A stretch of 64,000 nt of DNA from Caldithrix sp964598255 (GTDB lineage Bacteria > Calditrichota > Calditrichia > Calditrichales > Calditrichaceae): contig CAZRBA010000056.1 in assembly GCA_964598255.1 (NCBI GenBank), positions 1 through 64,000 of the forward strand, given 5' to 3'. The translations under genes were made by a program, and so were the position numbers. A model generated the notes under the pieces. It was not told the DNA's origin. It did no database searches and saw only the letters and a program-made list of their open reading frames with translations. Shown piece after piece: positions 8,409 to 18,085 of this stretch (its first letter is position 1; each line of letters starts with the position of its first letter).

Positions 8409-11339
8409 CTAATGAACCCGTAGAATATCGTAAACAGCCGGTGCGTTTTTCCCTACGGCACCACCGCCATGCCATTGATCACCACGCGGAAAAACAGCCC
8501 GAAAATCACCCAAACCCGATCCGCCATGATCATCCTGTAACCCTGCTAAAACCGTGATTTTCGTTTGGCCGTTCAAACCGGGTAAAAACGTTTTGGGTAT
8601 TTGAAAACGAATTTGTTTATATGGTAAAAATCCCAATGGATGTTTACGATCCGTGGGCACGTACAAAGCAAGCCGCTTATTTTGTCCGTCACGAATTTCC
8701 AAACCGCCGCCAACGTAAATAATTCGGTTAAACGCACGGGAGCCCGGTAATTGAAAATGCGATAAATGACCAGGCCGTGTGTCTTTCCTTTCTCTGAGAG
8801 AAGGGTCATTTATAGCCAGTGCCAAATACGTTAATTGAAATCCGTACTCCGGATGCCAATTGGGATCAATCAAATTACGCATGTCAATCCGGAAACCCCA
8901 AAAAGCACCGTTATCGTAAACGGTGATACGCTTCAAATCGGCAATACCCGCAGCAAAAATTTTATTTGAAGGATATTGGTAATTTCCCTTCGGCCCATGA
9001 TCGTCATTAATGGCATCGGTAGCGTAAAGTACGGTTGGCCCGTTACTACCAAGCGGAAAATAAACATCGTTCGGCTGCAATATCGTAAAAGACAGTTGAG
9101 AAATAACCGGAAATTTCAATCCGGAATCGATTCTCGCCAATTTCCAGCGACGTAAAATTTTTAACGAATCGGATGTGGTATCCGTAGAAATATATTCGTA
9201 AATAAAGTTGGTGCCGGAGTCAGGCAAAAAAATGGTTACCGGAAGCGAATCGTTTGCAAAATAGGCCTTGCCATCAATCCTTTCTTTGCTCAAACTGGAA
9301 TGAATGTCAATCTTGCAACCGGCTTTCGTTTTTTGTAAATGAACATCCAAAAAGCCGTTTTTGTATGGTAAGCGACAACGAATTTCGGGAATATCCGCAG
9401 GTAAATGAGGTTTGAATATAATTCGGTTTTTCGCTGCTATGGGGCGATATCCTACTATATCCTGATAAAAATTACGGATGAATTCGGCCAGACTCCATGC
9501 CTGAGAAATAGCGCCGGAAACCAATAAATCTTGTCTGCCTTTTCTCGCAACTGGCTCCAAAAGTTCCGCAAAATTGCCAATAGCATCGTTTCGCATAATT
9601 TGTCTGGCTTCGTTCAAATACAGTGTGTCCGCAGGATAAATTTGATTAAAAGCCAATTGAGCGCTCAAAACCGGTCCGGCCAACCACGACCAGATTAATC
9701 CGTTATGATAGGCGGCATCCGGCGGATAATAAGGCAAATAATGGTGGTACGGGTGAAAATGGCGATCCTTAAACCACAAAGAAAGAACACCCTGCCTCGT
9801 GGTCAAATTTTCCGTTACCTTACGGGCGACCATCTTTCGACGGCTGGGTGAAAGTAAGGGTGGAATATCGGCCAAATCCGGAACTGTCAATGCGAAAATT
9901 TGGTTAGGCCGCAATGCCTCGGACGGAGTACCGTCGGATTTCAAATGGTCGTACAAGCAGGTTCTGCTGCTATCCCAGAAAAAACGATTGAAATTTCGCC
10001 ATAATTTTTTCGCTAATTTTTGCCACGTGCCTGCCTTTGCCGAATCGGTCTTTAGGATTTGTGCGCAACGTATGCCCACGTTTAATGCCGTGTACCACAA
10101 AGCCTGAATTTCCACGGCGCGGTTACCGCGTGGTGACCAGGCACCTTGGGCCCCCACGGCATCCATCCATGTTTCGGCATCTCCGTGTGTTAAAAAACCG
10201 TATTGATCCGTGCGGTATTTGCGAGCACCCTCGATGGCCAGACGGATATGGGGAAACATCGCTTTAAGAAACCCGCGATCTCCTGTGTACAAATAGTATT
10301 GATACAGCGAACGAATAAACCACCAAGTTCCGTCAGCCGTATTATAAATAACTTCTTTGTTGGTGATTCTGTTGGGAATGCGACCGAGTAGGCGACTGCC
10401 ATCTTCTTTTTGCTGAAAACGGGCGAAGTTGCTTAAAATTTGTTTTGCTTTATCAAAATGTCCTGTAACGAGCAAAGCCCCGGGTAACGAAATAAACGTA
10501 TCGCGTCCCCAGTAATTATTAAACCAAGGCAAACCCGCCCAAATGCCAGGTCCGCGTTGATGCGTTACCAATGCATCCATAGAGATAACAGCCCATTCAA
10601 GTGCGTTTTGCAACCGTTCGTTTTTAACCCGAAAAGGATAGCGATTTAGTAGTTTGCGTAAACGTACCCGACGTTTGAGCACCATCGTGTCTATGTGGGC
10701 CAAATAATGCAATCCAAGAGTGTCGGGTTGCAGCGAATCGACCAAGCGCAGGAGAAAAAGATTTAATTTTTTGCGTGATGGTAAGTAATCAATACGTAAA
10801 AATTTACCCGGCCATCCCTCTATTCTTTTAATCGTTACCGGAACATTGGGAGACGGCAACGAATTTCTTTTTAAGTTTATCCCACTAAGCTGTAATTCAT
10901 AATAATCGTCCGAACGCGGAGCTTTAAGGGCAATTAATATAGCATTGGTCGAATCGAAAAGCGTAAAACGCTCCTCCGTTCCGTCGCCATACACACGCTC
11001 GCTGCGAAACGGCAAGTAACGAAACAGACGAATATGCGTACGTTTTAGTTCATGTCCGTTTTTAAAAATGCGGTAATCACGGAATATGTGAACTTCATTA
11101 ACGGTCCAGCCTTCAAATGACGATTGGTTGTAGCGGTGGGAATTACCGACAAAAAATCCGCTGATTTTGTTGGTAAAAGTAAATTGATGGTTGGTGCCAT
11201 CTTTAATAACAATTTGCGGCAACCTCATGCGCTTTGCAACAATGGGCCTTTGTCTTGCCGGAACTTTCCGTTCCGGAAAAGAGCAAAAGCGAAAAATGCC
11301 CACAGCAAAAATAAAAACAATTAATAAAATGCGTTTCAT
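8409..11339 (-). CDS. Exported amylo-alpha-1,6-glucosidase (GH133-like) with C-terminal DOMON-type module
   Basis: The 976-aa protein is predicted to debranch glycogen or related alpha-glucans outside the cytoplasm. An N-terminal hydrophobic segment (MKRILLIVFIFAVGIFRFC) acts as signal sequence; a cysteine follows but the lipobox is poor. Residues about 230-620 carry the glycogen-debranching catalytic region: LPWFNNYWGRDTFISLPG, GRIPNR, YNTADGTWWFI, HGDAETWMDA, and SPRGNRAVEIQALWY. Residues about 740-976 resemble the glucodextranase C-terminal binding module (DDHGPKGNYQYPSN, WGFRIDM). The export signal is notable, since most glycogen debranchers are cytoplasmic. It probably works on exogenous starch-like polymer. 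No transporter or other glycoside hydrolase is adjacent. Confidence 0.85.
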   Translation of the reverse strand: MKRILLIVFIFAVGIFRFCSFPERKVPARQRPIVAKRMRLPQIVIKDGTNHQFTFTNKISGFFVGNSHRYNQSSFEGWTVNEVHIFRDYRIFKNGHELKRTHIRLFRYLPFRSERVYGDGTEERFTLFDSTNAILIALKAPRSDDYYELQLSGINLKRNSLPSPNVPVTIKRIEGWPGKFLRIDYLPSRKKLNLFLLRLVDSLQPDTLGLHYLAHIDTMVLKRRVRLRKLLNRYPFRVKNERLQNALEWAVISMDALVTHQRGPGIWAGLPWFNNYWGRDTFISLPGALLVTGHFDKAKQILSNFARFQQKEDGSRLLGRIPNRITNKEVIYNTADGTWWFIRSLYQYYLYTGDRGFLKAMFPHIRLAIEGARKYRTDQYGFLTHGDAETWMDAVGAQGAWSPRGNRAVEIQALWYTALNVGIRCAQILKTDSAKAGTWQKLAKKLWRNFNRFFWDSSRTCLYDHLKSDGTPSEALRPNQIFALTVPDLADIPPLLSPSRRKMVARKVTENLTTRQGVLSLWFKDRHFHPYHHYLPYYPPDAAYHNGLIWSWLAGPVLSAQLAFNQIYPADTLYLNEARQIMRNDAIGNFAELLEPVARKGRQDLLVSGAISQAWSLAEFIRNFYQDIVGYRPIAAKNRIIFKPHLPADIPEIRCRLPYKNGFLDVHLQKTKAGCKIDIHSSLSKERIDGKAYFANDSLPVTIFLPDSGTNFIYEYISTDTTSDSLKILRRWKLARIDSGLKFPVISQLSFTILQPNDVYFPLGSNGPTVLYATDAINDDHGPKGNYQYPSNKIFAAGIADLKRITVYDNGAFWGFRIDMRNLIDPNWHPEYGFQLTYLALAINDPSLRERKDTRPGHLSHFQLPGSRAFNRIIYVGGGLEIRDGQNKRLALYVPTDRKHPLGFLPYKQIRFQIPKTFLPGLNGQTKITVLAGLQDDHGGSGLGDFRAVFPRGDQWHGGGAVGKNAPAVYDILRVH

Positions 11340-11419
11340 AATTGTGTCCGAATATTGCTTACTTTACAAATTAGGGCAATGTGCGGAAATTTTCTCCTTA
11401 CCTGTTATGTTCAAACCCG

Positions 11420-12301
11420 CTACACATCCACGCCTAAAAAATGACGGGTAAGTAATCCGATTCCGAAGGAAACAAGAGTTACCCCAAGACTGATGGCTGT
11501 CATTTCGCCAAATGTTCGCTTGAAATCCATCTCTTTAACGATCGAAACGAAAAACGAAAAGAACCAAATAACCAAAATCACAAAAATAAGCGTATTAGCC
11601 AGGGCCAAAAGATAATGGGCAAATACAAAAAAAGGGCCTACTAATAGCAATACCGTAAAAATATAGGCAATGCCCGTGTAAAAAGCCGCCACTAACGGGC
11701 TTTGCTCGCCTGCCTCCGTTCGTTTGGACAAATATTCCGAGGAGGCCATGGATAGCGAAGCCGCTATGCCCGTAATCAGCCCGGCCATGCCTATTAAACG
11801 TGTGTGTTGCAGAGCAAAGCTCAAACCGGCCAAAGCGCCCGTTAGTTCCACAAGGGCATCATTCAATCCCAGAACCATCGAACCGATATATTCGATTTTC
11901 CGTTCGTCGATCATTTCAACCAGCATTTTTTCATGTTCTTGTTCTTCTTTTAAAATAGGTGCTGCTTCCGGGATTTCGTTCAAAATATTTTGATAATTTC
12001 GTTCGGCCGTTTCTTCGCCTTTTTCCATCATTTTGATGGTAAAAGTAAGCCCCAAAATTTTTTGAATTAATAGATATTTCCAGATAGTTAACCGCTTGGG
12101 CTTTATTGAAACGCCGGTATATTGCGACCAAAATTGTGCGTGTCGTTCCTCATCGTCGGAAATTTTTTGCAAAACCTTTTTATTGTTGCCTTTGGCCTTT
12201 CGGGCCAAAAATCGGTAAACATAATGCTCGGTAATTTCGATTCGCTGATATTCCGAAAGCAACTTTTTCAAAGATTCGGAAATCGATTTGTGACTTTCCA
12301 T
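11420..12301 (-). CDS. Ferritin-like/VIT fusion, probable iron (Fe/Mn) exporter
   Basis: The 293-aa protein joins an N-terminal rubrerythrin-like diiron domain (about 1-140; helices with YRIEITEHYVYRFLA, DDEERHAQFW, KEEQEHEKML) to a C-terminal VIT1/CCC1 membrane domain (about 140-293; SMVLGLNDALVELTGALAG, SMASSEYLSKRTE, then three hydrophobic helices). This is the architecture of membrane-bound ferritin A (MbfA)-type proteins, which bind and export iron under iron or peroxide stress. I choose the ATG at 12301 because GGAG lies 9 nt upstream; an in-frame TTG two codons earlier is too close. It sits between unrelated metabolic genes, and no Fur-like box is evident. Confidence 0.9.
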   Translation of the reverse strand: MESHKSISESLKKLLSEYQRIEITEHYVYRFLARKAKGNNKKVLQKISDDEERHAQFWSQYTGVSIKPKRLTIWKYLLIQKILGLTFTIKMMEKGEETAERNYQNILNEIPEAAPILKEEQEHEKMLVEMIDERKIEYIGSMVLGLNDALVELTGALAGLSFALQHTRLIGMAGLITGIAASLSMASSEYLSKRTEAGEQSPLVAAFYTGIAYIFTVLLLVGPFFVFAHYLLALANTLIFVILVIWFFSFFVSIVKEMDFKRTFGEMTAISLGVTLVSFGIGLLTRHFLGVDV

Positions 12302-12350
12302 GTGCAAAAACTCCGTACCTATATTTTTTTCGCATACCGTTTAAATGTAA

Positions 12351-14375
12351 TTATTGCATCAGAAATTGATGAAACCAATCATGCACCGTTTTCCACCATA
12401 AACGCGCATTTTGAGGTTTTACCACAAAATGGTATTCGTCCGGGAAAAACAACAGTTTCGATTTAATTCCCTGACGCTGTAAAGCGGTAAAAATTTGCAA
12501 CCCCTGTGTGTAAGGCACACGGTAATCGCGTTCGCCGTGTACGATTAACATGGGCGTTTTAAATCGGCGTACACGCTCGGGCGCAGCCGGATTCCATTTT
12601 TGGTACAAAGAACCTTTGTCCCAAGGAGTCCCGTTGAATTCCCATTCGGGAAACCAAAGTTCTTCGGTAGCCCCGTACATGCTTACCTGCTCGAAAACCC
12701 CGTCGTGAGACACCAAACATTTAAAAGGTTGTTCTTTTCCGCCTTCGATCCAGTTAATCATAAATCCGCCGTAAGATGCTCCGGCTGCGCCAACGCGCTG
12801 CCTAACTATGCATTTGTAATGATCCAGCACATAGCGGGTGCCTTTTAAGATATCTTGGTAAGGTGCCCCGCCCCAATGTTTGGAAACGGAGTTGGTGAAT
12901 GCCTGGCCGTAACCGCTACTACCGTGAAAATTAATCATAAAAATCACGTAACCGGGTGCGGCAAACATTTGGTAGTTCCAACGATAGTGGAATTCTCTTT
13001 CCCAGGCGCCTTGCGGCCCCCCGTGAATAAGTTCGATGGCCGGGTATTTTTTGCCTTTTTCGAAAAATGGCGGACGCATTACATACCCGTGGACGCTATC
13101 GCCGTTTGCTCCGATAAAAGCAAACGGTTCCAATTTTGGCAATTCCAATTGAGCCAGCAATTTTTGATTAACATGAGTTAATTGTTGGTACTTATGCGAT
13201 TTCAAATCGTAACGGAACAATTCGTACGGCATGGCCTCGTTTTGTTCGCGAAAAACCAGCAAATGGTCACCGGCAAATTGTACATCGGCCACGGTGTGCC
13301 CTTTTAATACGGGACGAATATGCGCTTTCTTAACATCCACTTTGTAAATGCTAACCGTACCGCGCTCTGGGCAAGTAAAATAGATTTCTTCTTTTTTCGG
13401 GTGCCAAAAAATAGACCCCACAGACAAATCGAATCCTTTGGTCAGTTCGCGCGTTATGCCCGTTTTACGATCGTACAGCATAATGCGCTTGCGATCAGCC
13501 TCGAAACCCGGCGTGGCCATGGAGAGATAAGCTAAATAACGACCGTCCGGAGAATAGGTGGGGTTGCAGTCGTCTCCTTTGTTTGTGGTTAGGCGTTGGG
13601 TGCGACCGCTTTTAATGTCGTAAACAAACAGGTCATTATTGGTGCTGGCAGCTACAATGGGATCGGTGTTACGCACAAAACAAATTTCCTTACCGTCCGG
13701 AGAAAACACGTAATCGTGCTCGCCGCCCAAATCCAACGGCGGCGTATCGTAATCGCCCGGGGTAACGTCTTTGATAATTGTCCCGTCCGTATTGGCCATA
13801 AAAACATGAGAACGCTTACCGTTTAACCAGTGATTCCAATAGCGATAAAACAAATGATCGATAATGCGTGCTTTAACCTTACTGTGCGCCACGGAATCGA
13901 TTTTTTGCTTCAGGCATTCGATGGTTTGGCATTCTGGGTACACTTCGCTGGCAAAGAGCATTTTATCTTTTTGAGGACTTATGACCACATCGGACGCTCC
14001 GGCAACAAAGTGGGTCACCTGCATGGCCTCGCCGCCGTCCGGACGAATTTTCCAAATTTGTCCCCCGCGGTTAAAAAACAAATACTTGCCGCAAGGCGAC
14101 CAGACAGGGTGGCTGCTTGATTGTTTGCTTCGGGTTAGTTGTTTAAGCGAATGATCGTTTAACGAATAAAGAAAAATTTCGGTGTGGAGATTGTTTTCTT
14201 CGATGTTCGGCGTAGTTAGGCAAAAGGCGACTGTATTGCCGTTCGGGCTTACGGTAACCGAACTCATTCGTTTCATTGAGAAAAAATCGTTGAAGGTAAT
14301 TGCGCGTTTGTTCCCTGCGATTAACAAAGTGCCAAAAATGAGGATAAAAAGAAAAGACTTACTGAAAGAGCGCAT
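12351..14375 (-). CDS. Exported S9-family prolyl oligopeptidase (acylaminoacyl/dipeptidyl peptidase type)
   Basis: The 674-aa protein has a signal peptide (MRSFSKSFLFILIFGTLLIAG), an N-terminal seven-bladed propeller region (about 30-400) with WD40-like blades such as SPVWSPCGKYLFF and NPTYSPDGRYLAYLS, and an alpha/beta hydrolase domain (about 420-674). The catalytic triad is visible: Ser in GASYGGFM, Asp in HGERDYRVPY and His in DEYHFV. The oxyanion region is ELIHGGPQGAWERE. Such enzymes trim oligopeptides in the periplasm. The AGGAGG ribosome site is strong. It lies downstream of the pyruvate kinase gene on the same strand with a gap of about 190 bp. Confidence 0.94.
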   Translation of the reverse strand: MRSFSKSFLFILIFGTLLIAGNKRAITFNDFFSMKRMSSVTVSPNGNTVAFCLTTPNIEENNLHTEIFLYSLNDHSLKQLTRSKQSSSHPVWSPCGKYLFFNRGGQIWKIRPDGGEAMQVTHFVAGASDVVISPQKDKMLFASEVYPECQTIECLKQKIDSVAHSKVKARIIDHLFYRYWNHWLNGKRSHVFMANTDGTIIKDVTPGDYDTPPLDLGGEHDYVFSPDGKEICFVRNTDPIVAASTNNDLFVYDIKSGRTQRLTTNKGDDCNPTYSPDGRYLAYLSMATPGFEADRKRIMLYDRKTGITRELTKGFDLSVGSIFWHPKKEEIYFTCPERGTVSIYKVDVKKAHIRPVLKGHTVADVQFAGDHLLVFREQNEAMPYELFRYDLKSHKYQQLTHVNQKLLAQLELPKLEPFAFIGANGDSVHGYVMRPPFFEKGKKYPAIELIHGGPQGAWEREFHYRWNYQMFAAPGYVIFMINFHGSSGYGQAFTNSVSKHWGGAPYQDILKGTRYVLDHYKCIVRQRVGAAGASYGGFMINWIEGGKEQPFKCLVSHDGVFEQVSMYGATEELWFPEWEFNGTPWDKGSLYQKWNPAAPERVRRFKTPMLIVHGERDYRVPYTQGLQIFTALQRQGIKSKLLFFPDEYHFVVKPQNARLWWKTVHDWFHQFLMQ

Positions 14376-14567
14376 GAGGTTTCCTCCTTTGCAAATAAAT
14401 CGATGAGCGGCATTTGCCTTGACGGTTCACAAAACGAACGCAATACGTCAATAGCATTGCCTGCCTAATATACGCATTATTTCGCAGATTTGGAATAGAA
14501 GATAAAAGCGGGTGATTTATTGCCCTGCGCCCTTGCCGATTTGGAGGCCGTGGGTTAAGCGAATTGC

Positions 14568-15995
14568 CTACAATTTTACTTCGTGCAAACGCAGCAAATT
14601 TGTGCCGCCCTGTTTGCGGCTGGATCCGGCAATAATAACCAAACGGTCTTCGTTTTTAATCCAACCGTCCTGCAAAAGCAATGTTTGCAAATCGGAAAGT
14701 TCGCCGCTAACAAACAAATCTTTGTCTACGAAAATCGGAACAACTCCCCAATAAAGATTCATGCGTCTGAAGGTTTTGGCATTGCCGGTTAAGGCCAAAA
14801 CGGGAACCGATGGTCTGAAATGCGACATGGTGCGTGCGGTGTAACCCGAACGGGTGAGAACCACAATATAACGCGCCCCTATTTCTTCTGCGGCGTGAGA
14901 AGCAGCATGGCAAATGGAATAGGAAAATTGATGCTCCTGAAGCGTATGTTCGCGATCGGGATTCAGACGAAAGTATTTTCGATGCTGCTCGCTTTCGCGA
15001 ATGATGGCGCGCATCATTTGCACCGATTCCACCGGGTATTTACCGAAGGCCGTTTCGCCCGAAAGCATGACCGCATCGCTACCGTCAAAAATGGCATTGG
15101 CCACATCCGTTGCCTCCGCACGGGTAGGACGTGGGTTAACCATCATGGAATCCAGCATTTGCGTGGCCGTAATAACCGGTGTGGAACAAAGCATGCATTT
15201 TTCGATTATTTGTTTTTGTACGGACGGTACTTTCTCGGTTGATATTTCTACTCCCAAATCGCCGCGGGCTACCATTACCGCGTCGGATTCTTTAATAATG
15301 GCATCCAAATTTTGCAAGGCTTCGGGTTTTTCCAGCTTGGAAACAATTGGCACGGCCCGATCGCCCATAAACCGACGCAATTGCACAACGCTTTCGGCAT
15401 CGCGGACAAACGAAAGTGCCACGTAATCGATATCATGATCCAACCCGAATTTCAGATCGTCTTTGTCTTTTTCCGTCAAAGACGGTTCGGATATTTTAAC
15501 GCCAGGCAAGTTAATACCACGACGGTCGTACAAGCTGCCACCGTTTACCACTTCACAGTGAACATCTTCTTTGGTGGTTGTCAAAACTTTTAATTTGATT
15601 AACCCGTCGTTTACCAGAATAAAGTCGCCGGGATGCACATCGTTGGGTAAGTTCCGGTAGGTGGTGCTTACCATATTTTGATCGCCCGTTACCGGCCGAA
15701 TGGTAATGGTGAAGGTGTCTCCTTGTTTTAAATGGATAGGCGGATTCTTAAAGGTGCCAATGCGGATTTTCGGCCCTTGTAAATCTTGCATTATGGCCAC
15801 CGGTTTACCGATTTCGTACGAGATCTTTCGAATGCGTTCGATTTTGCGCAGATGTTCTTCGTGCGTACCGTGCGAAAAATTCAAGCGCGCGATATCCATA
15901 CCGCTCAAAATCAATTTCCGCAATACGGATTCGTCGTCGCTGGCCGGGCCGATGGTACAAACGATTTTGGCCTTGTGATCAAATAAATCTTTCAT
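14568..15995 (-). CDS. pyk: Pyruvate kinase
   Basis: Pyruvate kinase transfers phosphate from phosphoenolpyruvate to ADP in the last step of glycolysis. The 475-aa product starts MKDLFDHKAKIVCTIGPAS and shows NFSHGTHEEH, DLQGPKIRIG, SKLEKPEA (catalytic lysine in the SKLEK motif), MVARGDLGVEI and AEATDVANAIFDGSDAVMLS. The C-terminal allosteric domain is complete (ARYIVVLTRSGYTARTMSHFRPSVP). The frame is open 50 codons further upstream, but GGAGG sits 4 nt before the ATG at 15995 and the homology begins there. It is 50 bp downstream of thyX on the same strand, so cotranscription is possible. Confidence 0.96.
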   Translation of the reverse strand: MKDLFDHKAKIVCTIGPASDDESVLRKLILSGMDIARLNFSHGTHEEHLRKIERIRKISYEIGKPVAIMQDLQGPKIRIGTFKNPPIHLKQGDTFTITIRPVTGDQNMVSTTYRNLPNDVHPGDFILVNDGLIKLKVLTTTKEDVHCEVVNGGSLYDRRGINLPGVKISEPSLTEKDKDDLKFGLDHDIDYVALSFVRDAESVVQLRRFMGDRAVPIVSKLEKPEALQNLDAIIKESDAVMVARGDLGVEISTEKVPSVQKQIIEKCMLCSTPVITATQMLDSMMVNPRPTRAEATDVANAIFDGSDAVMLSGETAFGKYPVESVQMMRAIIRESEQHRKYFRLNPDREHTLQEHQFSYSICHAASHAAEEIGARYIVVLTRSGYTARTMSHFRPSVPVLALTGNAKTFRRMNLYWGVVPIFVDKDLFVSGELSDLQTLLLQDGWIKNEDRLVIIAGSSRKQGGTNLLRLHEVKL

Positions 15996-16045
15996 GGCAC
16001 CTCCAAAGGCAAAATGATAATGTTTCGCACCGAAAATTTTCCTGC

Positions 16046-16969
16046 TTATTTCCAGGGAATTTCGATTTGCAGGGCGCTTAATTTCTTTTCGAATTCCAGC
16101 CGTTCGATATTGCCCGTTAGTTTTCCTTCTTTGTAAACAATCCATCCGAAGGCGCGGGCCAACTCTGTTGCTTTTTGCGTGTCATTTTTGTACAGCGCCG
16201 ACAAAATTTGTAATTCAAGGCTTGAGAAATTCTCGGCATTTAAAATGTAATCTTGAAAGGCTTCCCAAACTAATGGCACCCAACGTTTAACAATTTGCTC
16301 GCCGATGGTGGTGGCGTATTGCCGAATTTCGTACTGGGCATGGCCTTCCATGCGTAGTTTTAAAAAATGCAATAAGTTGTGCAAATCGATTTTCCAGTAG
16401 GCTTCGGTGTAAGTGCACAATGGCAAATCTTTGCGCGCTTGTTCACGCGCAATGCCTGCCTGCAATCGTTCTTCATAAATTTCACGGCTTAAACGATGCA
16501 GTTCTTTCTCCCGTTCGCTCATCTTTTCGCCGACAGCGACCGGCAAAAAACCTTCGCTGCCTTGCCGGTTTACCGTGGCTTGCAAGCGCCATGCGTGCGG
16601 GTCTGTTTCATAGGCGGCATCGATGGCAATGGAGTATCGGGTGGAATACTCGTTTACATTGGCCGTGCGGTGGCGAATCCACTGCCGCCATGTGTCCATG
16701 GGAACTCGTACGTGTAATTTGATTTCACACATTTCAAAGGGCGTGGTGTGTTGATGACGCATTAAGTAGCGAATCAATCCCCGATCCTGATGCCGTTTCT
16801 TTGTGCCGCGTCCGTAGGAAACTCGAGCGGCTTGAACAATGGATTCGTCGCTGCCCATGTAATCGACTACGCGTACGAAGCCCTCATCCAAAACGGAAAA
16901 GGGTTTACCCAAAATCGTCTCCATTTCGGGAACAACCGGGCGGCTGATTTGTTCGAATTTTTCCTGCAC
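16046..16969 (-). CDS. thyX: Flavin-dependent thymidylate synthase
   Basis: ThyX makes dTMP from dUMP with methylenetetrahydrofolate, FAD and NADPH. The ThyX signature is present as RHRTANVNEYSTRYS at about 99-113, with the flavin/dUMP residues in place. At 307 aa it is longer than the 220-250 aa common in the family; the extra length is a C-terminal tail after about residue 240. The start codon is GTG, with AAAGGTG a few bases upstream. It diverges from the TerB/J-domain gene across about 250 bp. Confidence 0.95.
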   Translation of the reverse strand: MQEKFEQISRPVVPEMETILGKPFSVLDEGFVRVVDYMGSDESIVQAARVSYGRGTKKRHQDRGLIRYLMRHQHTTPFEMCEIKLHVRVPMDTWRQWIRHRTANVNEYSTRYSIAIDAAYETDPHAWRLQATVNRQGSEGFLPVAVGEKMSEREKELHRLSREIYEERLQAGIAREQARKDLPLCTYTEAYWKIDLHNLLHFLKLRMEGHAQYEIRQYATTIGEQIVKRWVPLVWEAFQDYILNAENFSSLELQILSALYKNDTQKATELARAFGWIVYKEGKLTGNIERLEFEKKLSALQIEIPWK

Positions 16970-17216
16970 GATTTCACCTTTCTTTTTTAAGCTGCAATTT
17001 AAAGGCAGGGACGAAAAGACTCAAGTATTATTCACATCGTAAAAAAGGAAAAACAAAACGTTTGACCGAAATCGGCTGATTTTGTGCACACAGATCGGAA
17101 AGGCCGGAACTTTTTATCCGATTCCGAAATATGAACAGTTGAAATTTAGACGAAAAAGAGTAAATTTAAAACAGTAATATGGTAAACGGAAAATTTAAAA
17201 ACTTCGAAAGGTTAAA

Positions 17217-18059
17217 ATGGGATTTTGGGGAAAAGCCATTGGTATTGGTGTAGGATTTATGATGGGCGGACCGTTAGGCGCGGTTTTGGGCGGCATTTTC
17301 GGTCATTGGTACGATACGGAAAAAGAACACCATGGATTTGGCCTGGGTGTACGTTGTCCTTATTGCGGCAATACGGTTACTCCCGCAGCGGACGGCCATT
17401 GCCCTGTTTGCGGCGGCGATTTGAAAACGGCCGGTTATTCCCAACCGCAAAACGCTTCGGACCGCCAATTTCTCTTCTATGTTAGCCTTACCTCACTGGC
17501 GGCCAAAATGGCCAAAGCCGATGGCGTGGTAAGCAAAGAAGAAATCGAAGCGTTCGATCGTTTTGTACGTGAGGAATTAAGACTTCCTACCGAAGAACGC
17601 AAAATTGTGGCTGGTATTTTTAATGAAGCGAAAAATTCTCCGCAGGATCCCATGGACTTTGCTCGCCAGTTCCGCAGCCTTATCGGTTATCAGCCCGAAG
17701 TGTTGCAAACAATGGTGCATTTGCTTTTCCGCATTGCCATGGCAGACGGTCGCTTTCATCCTCAGGAAGAACGCTTCATCCGCCAGGTGGCCGAAATTTT
17801 TGGACTTTCTTCCGCAGAATACGATCAGATTCGCGCTTTGTTTGTCAAGTTCGATCATCATGCCTATCAAGTGCTGGGACTTTCGCCGCAGGCCGATATT
17901 GCCGAAATCAAAGCGACCTACAAAAAACTGGTAAACCAATACCATCCTGATCGTTTGATTGCCAAAGGGGTGCCGGAAGATTTTATTAAAATTGCCAATG
18001 AAAAAATGGCCGAAATCAACAATGCCTACGATCAAATCAGAAAAGAACGGGGCTTTTGA
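17217..18059 (+). CDS. DjlA-like protein: glycine-rich N-terminus, zinc ribbon, TerB and J domain
   Basis: The 280-aa protein has a glycine-rich hydrophobic N-terminus (MGFWGKAIGIGVGFMMGGPLGAVLGGIFGH written in two parts: residues 1-16 and 17-30), which resembles the DjlA membrane anchor. Residues 44-66 form a zinc ribbon with two CxxC pairs (CPYCG, CPVCGG). A TerB domain covers about 85-205 (KADGVVSKEEIEAF, MADGRFHPQEERFI). A J domain follows at about 212-280 with the HPD motif in NQYHPDRL. J domains stimulate DnaK ATPase, so this is probably a membrane-linked co-chaperone. The ribosome site is AAAGG. The zinc ribbon between anchor and TerB is not part of E. coli DjlA. Confidence 0.88.
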   Translation: MGFWGKAIGIGVGFMMGGPLGAVLGGIFGHWYDTEKEHHGFGLGVRCPYCGNTVTPAADGHCPVCGGDLKTAGYSQPQNASDRQFLFYVSLTSLAAKMAKADGVVSKEEIEAFDRFVREELRLPTEERKIVAGIFNEAKNSPQDPMDFARQFRSLIGYQPEVLQTMVHLLFRIAMADGRFHPQEERFIRQVAEIFGLSSAEYDQIRALFVKFDHHAYQVLGLSPQADIAEIKATYKKLVNQYHPDRLIAKGVPEDFIKIANEKMAEINNAYDQIRKERGF

Positions 18060-18085
18060 AATATCAAAAAACGAAAGAAGAAACC

